Origin: UBA8403 sp964455155
GTDB taxonomy: Bacteria > Bacteroidota > Bacteroidia > Cytophagales > Amoebophilaceae
Reading direction: 5' to 3'
Assembly: GCA_964455155.1 (NCBI GenBank)
Contig: CAYVYH010000032.1
Span: 1 to 8,031 of the forward strand
DNA: 8,031 nucleotides
Shown piece by piece: positions 1 through 7,440 of the stretch. The position numbers and the translations under genes are program-made. The first letter of the stretch is position 1. Each line of letters begins with the position of its first letter. Under the pieces are notes generated by a model. It was not told where the DNA came from. It made no database searches and saw only the letters and a program-made list of their open reading frames with translations.

Positions 1-1987
<1,987 letters not shown>

Positions 1988-2006
1988 TGTAATACCTAAC
2001 AACCAA

Positions 2007-2040
2007 TGTTCACGCGCGAGCAAAGGCTCTAACGTGAACG
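2007..2040 (-). promoter_or_regulatory. stem-loop just upstream of the 23S 5' end
   Basis: The arm GTTCACG (2008-2014) pairs with CGTGAAC (2033-2039), with a flanking T-G wobble. A second stem, GAGC (2018-2021) with GCTC (2026-2029), closes on the loop AAAG, separated from the outer stem by a 3x3 internal loop. It sits about 20 nt before mature 23S on the transcribed strand. No T-run follows, so a processing or antitermination structure is more likely than a terminator; the function is inferred. Confidence 0.5.
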
Positions 2041-2080
2041 TAGGATATTAGACTTTTATCCCGCTTTTACTTTTACAATA

Positions 2081-2092
2081 TGTCAAAGAACA
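2081..2092 (-). promoter_or_regulatory. rrn boxA antitermination element
   Basis: The minus strand reads TGTTCTTTGACA, close to the E. coli rrn boxA TGCTCTTTAACA (10 of 12). It lies about 94 nt before the 23S 5' end. In rRNA transcripts boxA RNA is bound by NusB/NusE (S10) to prevent premature termination. Similar GTTCTTTGACA strings occur before rRNA genes in Bacteroidota (recalled, not searched). Its place downstream of the promoter at 2230-2261 fits a dedicated 23S leader. Confidence 0.6.
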
Positions 2093-2229
2093 CGACTGCT
2101 GGGCGCACATAAAAATGCCATATTCCAGCAAAATATTTTCAATGCGCTAGAGTTCCCGAGGGCTTTTGGCAGCATTTCATTTTTCTTCATCGCTGGTAGC
2201 AGAAAAAGCTACCTACCGAATTCATGATG

Positions 2230-2261
2230 CAAATCTAATTTATTTTTTATTACCCACCAAC
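2230..2261 (-). promoter_or_regulatory. Bacteroidota-type promoter for the 23S unit
   Basis: On the minus strand TAGATTTG (2237-2230) fits the Bacteroidota -7 consensus TAnnTTTG exactly. Exactly 20 nt upstream is GTTG (2261-2258), matching the -33 TTTG/TTG element in three of four bases. The spacer is A/T-rich. The predicted start is near 2226, giving a leader of about 240 nt before 23S. This implies transcription of 23S independent of any 16S gene. Confidence 0.55.
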
Positions 2262-2398
2262 GCTTTCACCAAAAAACTTTGGGAGGGAGCTACATGCTCA
2301 CTCCTGCATATCGCCATGAAGTCCCCAAGTTTAGCAAAGGATGATGCTCTCGTTGTACACACAGTATCGAGATCTTTGCATAGCACAAGATCCCTTAA

Positions 2399-3031
2399 AT
2401 GAACATTTTCATAGTTAACAAGATAAAGTTTCCTGACGACCGTATTGGCTTATTCCCTTTTTTAGGAAGTATCCCGCCGGGGTGGCGCGCTTTCATTAAG
2501 CAATGGACAACAGCACCAAGCCATTGAGATATGCCCCAATTCGTAAATTCCCCGTACAACGATTTACTTTAGAATTATAAAGTAGAGAAAAATCCACGGC
2601 ATTACATGAAGGGATCTCTGTGAAGGTGTGTATTCTTCTATAGAATCCTAATACCGCACAAAGATCTCGGTGTAGCACCGTCGATCGCTTACCCCGCCGT
2701 TGACCGCATCGAACACGCAGAGTTTACGCCCTATATCTTGGAAAATGTACTCTGTAAGCTATCTTTGGCCGTGGAAATCGAGACGCCTTACCAGTCTTTC
2801 TGGCAAATGCTTTTCGCATGAGCCATTACAATACAAGTCACCTACCTTCGCCAGTAACAGCTGAAGGCAAAGGTACTGAACACCCCGGAAGATGTCCTAC
2901 TTGACGCATGGATTATGAAAAAAATAATCTCGCAACGGAAACTAGTCAGCGTAAGGAACACACAAGGAAGCTTAGGTTGACCTAATAAACAAGACCCCAC
3001 ACGGCGAGAATTAGTCGCCCCCAATCGTTAG
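2399..3031 (+). pseudogene. possible decayed gene, unrecognised
   Basis: No intact gene is present here, but one plus frame reads like broken protein. An ATG at 2399 opens 42 codons (MNIFIVNKIKF..., with FLGSIPPGWRAF) to a TGA at 2525. In the same frame 65 codons are open at 2624-2818 (including AEFTPYILENVLCKL), then a TGA at 2819 and a TAA at 2855. Another 40 codons follow at 2858-2977 (including TPEDVLLDAWIMKK), with later stops at 2978 and 3029. A segment in another frame (TALHEGISVKVCILL, about 2596-2640) could be the frameshifted link. I do not recognise the family. The stop density is only slightly below chance, so non-coding DNA remains quite possible. Confidence 0.28.
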
Positions 3032-3087
3032 TGAGGTGCCTCAAGGGTGGTGCACTGATGTAGTGAGTGATAATCAAAGACAAAGAA

Positions 3088-4401
3088 ATGATTGACCCCA
3101 GATCGAATACCAGAAGACAAAACATCAGAGGCTGGATTACTGTTGCTTGTGGCGCCTTGTTTTACATGTATCAATTCATGATCCGTGTCTCTCCTAATGT
3201 CATGCATGAAGCGTTACTCGCTCATTTCGCAATCGACTCCGCCGGTCTTGGACTTATGGTAGGTACTTATTATTGGTCGTATGCAACGGCTCAGGTGCCT
3301 CTCGGTATTACAATGGATCGTTTGGGTCCGCGCTTATTTTTGTGTGGAGCAGCCTTCTTGTGTGCCATGGCCTGCTTTGTTTTCGGCAATACAACAAGTC
3401 CTTTGATTGGGGGAATAGCGCGATTTACAATGGGTATGGGGGCAGCCTGTGGGTTCATTGGAACAATCAAACTGGGTACAATATGGCTTGAACCAAAGCA
3501 TGTGGCAAAAGTCACAGGATCTACCATACTCATGGGCACAACAGGTGCCTGCTTGGGAGGTGCGCCCTTGAAACTGCTATTGCACAAAGCTGGTTTTGCA
3601 ATGACGATGCAGGTGTTAGGCCTGCTTGGTATTGGAGTGGGCATACTTATTTATCTGGTTATCGGTAAGCACAACGCTGTTGATCACCATGAAGATTTGC
3701 CTGATGTACAAGAAAATACACGCCCATTGACTAACGTCTTGCTCGTTATAAAGTCCACACAGACTTGGAGTCTAGCAGTTTATGGGATGCTCATGTACCT
3801 TCCAATTACAACCCTCGGTGTGGCATGGGGAGTGCCCTTTGTTGAACGCTTGACAGGTGTTTCCGAGAGTGCCGCTTCAGTCGTGTCAACCATGTTTTTT
3901 GGGGCGGCTTTTGGAGGTCCTGTATGGGCTTTCTTTTCCGACCGTATCAAAAGTAGGCGCATTCCAATGATGATGGGTTCCATCATTACCGCGATCGTCT
4001 GGTTGGTCGTTTTCACCGTAAAGTTGCCGCTCCATATGCTATATCTACTTTTCTTCATCGGAGGATTTGCGTACCCGGCAAAGAGCCTGGCATTTGCCAG
4101 TATTTGTGAAATTATGCCGCTGAAAATGAGCGGGGTCTCGGTCGCGTTTGTCAATATGATTGTGATGGCCGCGGGTATCATTTTTCACCCTCTTATTGGG
4201 GGTATGATTAATGCCCATTGGAACGGGACCATGCTCAATCATATTCCTTACTACTCGTTGGAAGATTATTGTTTTGCCCTCATCATTATTCCGGCATTGC
4301 TGGCTCTGTCTAGTGTCTTGCCCCTTCTTGTAAAAGAGACCCATCCAGATCATAAAGTACCCAAAGGATTTGGGTCTGTTATTGACACAGATGTACTATA
4401 A
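3088..4401 (+). CDS. major facilitator superfamily (MFS) transporter
   Basis: This is a predicted inner-membrane secondary transporter of 437 residues, close to the usual 400-450 for 12-helix MFS proteins. After a short basic N-terminus (residues 1-14) hydrophobic helices run through to about residue 415. The loop between helices 2 and 3 has the MFS motif-A form GITMDRLGPR (73-82), and the second half repeats it as FFSDRIKSRR (282-291). A hydrophilic central loop (about 194-214, rich in H, D, E and N) separates the two six-helix halves. The opening (FYMYQFMIRVSPNVM, 25-39) recalls MFS proteins of intracellular gammaproteobacteria such as Legionella and Coxiella, from memory only. The substrate cannot be told. 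The frame is open from a GTG at 3067; ATG 3088 is preferred as the first Met before the basic tail, though neither has a clear ribosome site. The gene stands alone, convergent with holA. Confidence 0.9.
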   Translation: MIDPRSNTRRQNIRGWITVACGALFYMYQFMIRVSPNVMHEALLAHFAIDSAGLGLMVGTYYWSYATAQVPLGITMDRLGPRLFLCGAAFLCAMACFVFGNTTSPLIGGIARFTMGMGAACGFIGTIKLGTIWLEPKHVAKVTGSTILMGTTGACLGGAPLKLLLHKAGFAMTMQVLGLLGIGVGILIYLVIGKHNAVDHHEDLPDVQENTRPLTNVLLVIKSTQTWSLAVYGMLMYLPITTLGVAWGVPFVERLTGVSESAASVVSTMFFGAAFGGPVWAFFSDRIKSRRIPMMMGSIITAIVWLVVFTVKLPLHMLYLLFFIGGFAYPAKSLAFASICEIMPLKMSGVSVAFVNMIVMAAGIIFHPLIGGMINAHWNGTMLNHIPYYSLEDYCFALIIIPALLALSSVLPLLVKETHPDHKVPKGFGSVIDTDVL

Positions 4402-4408
4402 GGGATCA

Positions 4409-4432
4409 ATACACCACTGAGAGAGTGTGTAT
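4409..4432 (+). terminator. hairpin just after the MFS gene
   Basis: ATACACCACT (4409-4418) pairs with AGTGTGTAT (4424-4432) around the loop GAGAG, with one bulged C. It starts 8 nt after the MFS stop codon. There is no T-run after it, so intrinsic termination is uncertain; a 3'-end stabilising stem is the alternative. Confidence 0.3.
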
Positions 4433-4547
4433 GTATGATAAAAAACTCGAATAATAACCTGGGCAGTCGTCGTACCTGATCCCCCCTCTTTTGTGCTCAA
4501 CTAAGCCTTGCTAAATTCATGTACCGTGGGCATGATGAAGGAGACAT

Positions 4548-4572
4548 CAAAGTACCTACGAGCAGTACTTTG
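4548..4572. repeat. 8-bp inverted repeat
   Basis: CAAAGTAC (4548-4555) and GTACTTTG (4565-4572) are perfect inverted copies separated by 9 nt. No T-run flanks either side, and no role is apparent. Confidence 0.55.
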
Positions 4573-4586
4573 CCAGTAAGGAAGGG

Positions 4587-4634
4587 TCATTACGCAGCAA
4601 CACTGTACTTCGTTTAGGTGTTCCGAAGTAATGA
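4587..4634. repeat. two mutually exclusive hairpins
   Basis: TCATTAC (4587-4593) can pair with GTAATGA (4628-4634), enclosing AACAC (4599-4603) paired with GTGTT (4618-4622). Alternatively TACTTCG (4606-4612) pairs with CGAAGTA (4624-4630), which uses bases 4628-4630 of the first structure. The two folds cannot coexist. The position, downstream of both convergent genes, argues against a classic attenuator. Confidence 0.45.
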
Positions 4635-4657
4635 TACATCAACACGTAGAGGTGGAC

Positions 4658-4677
4658 AAAAAAGCACCGCCAGTGCC
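4658..4677 (-). terminator. intrinsic terminator of holA
   Basis: On the minus strand GGCAC (4677-4673), loop TGGCG, then GTGCT (4667-4663) form a 5-bp stem including one G-U pair, running into six Ts (4663-4658). It begins about 45 nt after the holA stop codon, in the expected orientation. The stem is short but the T-run is clear. Confidence 0.6.
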
Positions 4678-4721
4678 ATAGCACGAAGACGAAACAGCGC
4701 TACAAGTAACAGAAAGATTGG

Positions 4722-5744
4722 TCAATGCATCATCTTCAAAACTAGCTCTTGCAATATTTGTTTTTCCGATGTGGCGGGGTAGCCTACTCCTTTGAGTTGC
4801 AAGTCTGCTTGATGCAGATGTTGAATGTTTTCGATCACCTTGGTGAGAGGGTAATTTTGCGCTGCCAGGAGATAGTCCCGCACAAAGTAGAGACTCACTT
4901 GTAGCACCTTTGCCAAGGCTGCTGCTGATTTGTCTTTGGTATGGTGCAGGAGTAACAGCTTACTGAAAAAAGAACAAAGTGAAGCCACCAAAGGAATAGC
5001 TGGATTGCCGCTAGGATGCTCTCCAAAGTGCAACACAATCTGGAGAGCCTTTGCGGGGTCTTTTTGGGCAAGAGCCTTTTGGAGCTCAAAAACGTTAAAT
5101 TTTCTGCTGATGCCTACATAGGCCTGCACCATGCCGTCGTCAATTTTAGTGGCTTTACCAAGGTTGATCTGAATCTTTTCGAGCTCATTGACCAGCTTTG
5201 ACAGGTCATTACCTATGTATTCCTGTAGCATCAAAGTGGCTTTTTCTGTTATACTCAACCCCTTCTCTTGTACGTAGGCAGAGATCCATGCAGCCACTTG
5301 ATTGTCATACAACTTCTTGGCATAAACTAAAACCGCTTTCTGGTCCAATACCTTACTCAAGGACTTTCTTGGATCCAACACTTTATGCTTGTACGCCCAA
5401 ACAAGCAACGTGGCGGGTTGGGGAGATTGTGTGTAGATCTCTAAAAGCCTCCTACCTTCCTCCTTATTAAAATCTTGTAGCTCTTGGGCTTCCTTGACAA
5501 TAACGACCTGTCGCTCGCTTCCCAGCGGAAAACGCCTGGCATGGGCCAGAATTTCATGCATGGACTGATCTCTCCCATACACCACCGTCAGGTTAAAATC
5601 CTTTTCCGAAGCATTGAGTACATTTAGCTCTATGTAATTGACAAGTGTATCGATATAATAAGGCTCCTCCCCATGAAAGAAGTACACTGGGGCATATGTT
5701 TTTTGTTTGAGTGCAGTAAGGACTTGTTGAGGGGTATACGCCAT
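4722..5744 (-). CDS. holA: DNA polymerase III subunit delta
   Basis: This is the delta subunit of the clamp loader, which opens the beta sliding clamp during replication and repair. The 340 residues match the family's usual length (343 in E. coli). The N-terminal AAA+-like domain begins with the family signature VYFFHGEEPYYID (20-32), which takes the place of a true Walker A site, as expected because delta does not hydrolyse ATP. The conserved stretch RRFPLGSERQVVIVKEAQ (70-87) follows. The helical middle and C-terminal collar-type region (about 215-340) ends in VLKMMH. The start ATG at 5744 directly precedes the MAYTPQQVL helix; no Shine-Dalgarno site is visible and the promoter nearly abuts it. 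The gene ends in TGA and is followed by a terminator. It is divergent from ruvB and looks intact. Confidence 0.93.
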   Translation of the reverse strand: MAYTPQQVLTALKQKTYAPVYFFHGEEPYYIDTLVNYIELNVLNASEKDFNLTVVYGRDQSMHEILAHARRFPLGSERQVVIVKEAQELQDFNKEEGRRLLEIYTQSPQPATLLVWAYKHKVLDPRKSLSKVLDQKAVLVYAKKLYDNQVAAWISAYVQEKGLSITEKATLMLQEYIGNDLSKLVNELEKIQINLGKATKIDDGMVQAYVGISRKFNVFELQKALAQKDPAKALQIVLHFGEHPSGNPAIPLVASLCSFFSKLLLLHHTKDKSAAALAKVLQVSLYFVRDYLLAAQNYPLTKVIENIQHLHQADLQLKGVGYPATSEKQILQELVLKMMH

Positions 5745-5751
5745 GGTACCA

Positions 5752-5783
5752 CAAACTTATACAGCCAAATCACATCTCACAAA
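5752..5783 (-). promoter_or_regulatory. holA promoter, Bacteroidota type, nearly leaderless
   Basis: On the minus strand TTTG (5783-5780), exactly 20 nt, then TAAGTTTG (5759-5752) match both the -33 (TTTG) and -7 (TAnnTTTG) consensus elements perfectly. The -7 box ends only 7 nt before the holA ATG. The predicted start, near 5748, gives a leader of about 0-5 nt, consistent with the absence of a ribosome site. Confidence 0.7.
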
Positions 5784-5807
5784 CGTACTTAAGATGCTTG
5801 TGTACGT
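5783..5807. repeat. inverted repeat between holA and ruvB
   Basis: ACGTAC (5783-5788) and GTACGT (5802-5807) are inverted copies 13 nt apart. The left arm touches the -33 box of holA, so the repeat could be an operator. That role is inferred only from its position; six-base arms can arise by chance. Confidence 0.35.
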
Positions 5808-5862
5808 GGCTCTGAGAACGGGTGTGCTACCGGAACTCTTCTAAAAATTACCCCCGGTTAAC

Positions 5863-5870
5863 TACCTTTA
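5863..5870 (+). promoter_or_regulatory. weak candidate -7 box for ruvB
   Basis: TACCTTTA matches TAnnTTTG in all but the last base. The expected -33 slot, 20 nt upstream, reads TTCT and is a poor match. A start near 5874 would place ATG 5885 about 11 nt into the message and exclude the upstream in-frame starts at 5822 (GTG) and 5870 (ATG). Confidence 0.25.
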
Positions 5871-5884
5871 TGGAAAAAGAGGCC

Positions 5885-6913
5885 ATGCGCGAGGAGTATC
5901 TAAAGCCAAACACACCCCACTCTAACAACATTGAAAAAGAAGTAGAACGTGCTTTAAGACCTTTGAGCTTTGCGGACTTTACGGGCCAAGAAAAACTGAT
6001 GACCAACCTCAAGATCTTCGTTCAGGCTGCTCAGAAAAGACAAGAATCCCTAGATCATGTGCTGCTGCATGGGCCTCCAGGATTGGGTAAGACAACCCTA
6101 GCACACATCATTGCCAATCAATTAAATGTCAACATAAAAGTGACCTCGGGCCCTGTACTAGATAAGCCTAGTAACTTGGCGGGCTTGCTTACCAATTTGG
6201 CTCCGCACGATGTGTTATTTATCGACGAAATCCACCGTCTCAATCCAGTGGTAGAAGAATACCTCTACACGGCCATGGAAGACTTTAAAATTGATATTCT
6301 ACTTGATTCAGGACCCAATGCACGCAGCGTGCAACTTAGCCTACATCCTTTTACACTTGTGGGTGCCACCACCCGCTCAGGACTGCTCACAGCACCGCTA
6401 CGAGCGCGCTTTGGGATCAACACACGTCTAGAGTATTATGAGACAGCGCTACTTATCAAGATTATACAACGATCAAGTCAACTACTAGCAGTCAATATCG
6501 AACCAAAGGCAACATACGAAATTGCCCGCAGAAGCCGGGGAACGCCTCGTATAGCCAATAATTTGCTCCGAAGGACGCGTGATTTTGCACAGATCAAGGG
6601 GAGTGGTACCGTCACCATGGCCATCGCTCAAATGGCACTCAACGCCCTGGAGGTAGATGAGTATGGCTTGGACGAGATGGACAACCGCATCCTCACTACC
6701 ATTATCAAGAAGTTTGGTGGCGGGCCTGTAGGCATTGGCACCATTGCCACAGCTTGCGGCGAAGAGGCGGAGACGCTAGAGGAGGTATACGAACCTTTTC
6801 TTATTCAAGAGGGTTACCTACAGCGAACATCCCGGGGCCGAACAGCCACAGAAAAAGCTTATCGACACCTAAACCTTGTTCCACCCAGCCACGCGGGAAC
6901 ACTTTTTGACTAA
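5885..6913 (+). CDS. ruvB: Holliday junction branch migration helicase RuvB
   Basis: RuvB is the AAA+ motor that, with RuvA, drives branch migration of Holliday junctions during recombination and fork repair; RuvC then cuts. The 342 residues are the standard length. Visible motifs are Walker A GPPGLGKT (63-70), Walker B LFIDEIH (111-117), sensor 1 GATTRSG (160-166), the arginine-finger segment PLRARFG (171-177) and sensor 2 GTPRIANNLLRR (219-230). The winged-helix DNA-binding domain runs from about 258 to 330 (YGLDEMDNRIL, GGGPVGIGTIA, GYLQRTSRGR). The frame is open from GTG 5822, but ATG 5885 gives MREEYLK, which matches the usual start of Cytophagales RuvB (recalled). All key residues are intact. 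The gene diverges from holA, and no ruvA or ruvC lies beside it in this window. Confidence 0.97.
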   Translation: MREEYLKPNTPHSNNIEKEVERALRPLSFADFTGQEKLMTNLKIFVQAAQKRQESLDHVLLHGPPGLGKTTLAHIIANQLNVNIKVTSGPVLDKPSNLAGLLTNLAPHDVLFIDEIHRLNPVVEEYLYTAMEDFKIDILLDSGPNARSVQLSLHPFTLVGATTRSGLLTAPLRARFGINTRLEYYETALLIKIIQRSSQLLAVNIEPKATYEIARRSRGTPRIANNLLRRTRDFAQIKGSGTVTMAIAQMALNALEVDEYGLDEMDNRILTTIIKKFGGGPVGIGTIATACGEEAETLEEVYEPFLIQEGYLQRTSRGRTATEKAYRHLNLVPPSHAGTLFD

Positions 6914-6925
6914 AACACTACCCAA

Positions 6926-6982
6926 GCGTGGATGCGGTCGCTTGCACTGAAGTGTAAGGAAGAAGCCGTACGTCATCCACGC
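6926..6982. repeat. nested inverted repeats after ruvB
   Basis: GCGTGGATG (6926-6934) is a perfect inverted copy of CATCCACGC (6974-6982). Inside, CTTGCAC (6941-6947) pairs with GTGTAAG (6952-6958), with one G-U, around the loop TGAA. It lies between the stops of ruvB and the convergent acetyltransferase remnant, where a two-way terminator would be expected, but no T-run follows on either strand. Confidence 0.5.
6948..6960 (+). repeat. 13-bp direct repeat, copy 1
   Basis: TGAAGTGTAAGGA occurs here and again at 7584-7596. This copy is partly inside the hairpin after ruvB; the other is at the internal deletion of the transposase remnant. The link between them is unknown. Confidence 0.6.
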
Positions 6983-6986
6983 CAAT

Positions 6987-7247
6987 TTAGGCGGTCTTGA
7001 TATCCTTGACGATGAGTAATGCATTCATTTCTAGCGAATAATGTTTCTTTTGTGCGTGTGTGACGGTTTGCCCATGTCTCACAACCACAAAACCATTTTT
7101 GATCGCACAAGAAAGTATCGCAGTATTATGCTCAACTACTGTACTATAAATACGAGACCCTTGCATAAAGGGCATAGAAACCTCCTGTATCCTCTTAAGG
7201 ATAGTTTTTGGGTAATTGACATCTTGACTGTCCCCTTGTTGTGGGAG
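6987..7247 (-). pseudogene. GNAT-like acetyltransferase, C-terminal fragment
   Basis: The minus frame is open from 7247 to a TAA at 6987 (86 codons), bounded upstream by a TAA at 7250-7248 exactly where an insertion sequence appears to end. The peptide includes STVVEHNTAILSCAIKNGF, which fits the GNAT N-acetyltransferase pattern N-x-x-A-I-(x4)-K-x-G-F near the acetyl-CoA site, followed by a C-terminal strand (KHYSLEMNALLIVKDIK). Family members usually have 140 residues or more, so the N-terminal half is missing. The first ATG (7175) gives 62 residues and has AGGAGG (7186-7181) 5 nt before it, so a short product is possible, though it would lack most of the fold. The family call is inferred from a short motif. 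Confidence 0.5.
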
Positions 7248-7250
7248 TTA

Positions 7251-7272
7251 GGGCCCTTTTGAGCACTTTTTC
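7251..7272. mobile_element. probable IS end (junction with acetyltransferase fragment)
   Basis: The sequence GGGCCCTTTTGAGCAC starts right after TTA (7248-7250). It lies 11 nt past the stop of the transposase remnant on the outer side. Some IS5-family elements duplicate a TNA triplet at the target, and TTA fits. The opposite end, which would show the matching inverted repeat, is not in the window, so the boundary is inferred. Confidence 0.4.
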
Positions 7273-7282
7273 TCTGTTTTTA

Positions 7283-7440
7283 CTATGCTTGGGACATGAC
7301 AATCCCAGGGAATCTGTATAAATCGTGGGCGATGGCCTTTAAGACATGCTGCCCATGCGTCTTGGCTAACCCACATACCTAGCCTCCAGTCTACCAAACC
7401 AACGTTTAATGCTCCCAAAGACACGCTCTATCTGGTAGCG
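7283..7440 (-). pseudogene. IS5-type transposase (lineage B), C-terminal remnant
   Basis: The minus strand encodes RYQIERVFGSIKRWFG (from 7440), a signature around the catalytic glutamate of one branch of IS5-family DDE transposases, and then RLEARYVG before a TAG at 7368-7366. The proper continuation LAKTHGQHVLKAIAHDLYR, ending in IVMSQA, is found one frame off (7369-7286) with its stop at 7285-7283, so one base has been lost near 7369. Only about the last 52 residues of a protein that would normally be several times longer remain. It is fused at 7440 to a different transposase. Confidence 0.8.

Larger units (their letters stand above)
1988..2226 (-). other. 23S rRNA leader region
   Basis: This is the stretch between the predicted transcription start (near 2226) and the 23S 5' end. 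It contains the boxA at 2081-2092 and the stem-loop at 2007-2040, and no tRNA or 16S sequence. A further small inverted repeat (GGTAGC at 2195-2200 with GCTACC at 2208-2213) lies near its start. The layout is that of an rRNA leader and not of a coding region. An open plus-strand frame at 2166-2402 overlaps it and is judged spurious. Confidence 0.5.
4402..4721. other. convergent intergenic region with several inverted repeats
   Basis: This gap between the MFS gene and holA, which converge, contains no credible gene, tRNA or transposase remnant that I can see. It holds four inverted repeats (4409-4432, 4548-4572, 4587-4634 and 4663-4677), of which the last is a good terminator for holA. Confidence 0.6.

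Noticed and set aside
2166..2402. 78-codon plus-strand frame, overlapping ATGA with the frame at 2399
   Set aside because: It covers the 23S leader and promoter on the other strand, has no recognisable family and low-complexity S/L-rich composition; the ATGA overlap alone is not enough.
2399..3031. TGA recoded as an amino acid, making the broken frame continuous
   Set aside because: holA ends with TGA, tryptophan is TGG in the intact genes, and TAA and TAG also interrupt the frame.
2041..3060. A 16S rRNA or tRNA gene upstream of 23S
   Set aside because: I looked for the 16S 3' end, the anti-Shine-Dalgarno region and tRNA T-loops on both strands and saw none.
3291..4353. Minus-strand frames of 102-133 codons within the transporter gene
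   Set aside because: They are antisense shadows of the transporter codons, with no family resemblance; the plus frame has clear MFS motifs.
5822..5884. Longer ruvB starting at GTG 5822 or ATG 5870
   Set aside because: The extra N-terminus is not typical of RuvB, and MREEYLK at 5885 matches the family start and length.
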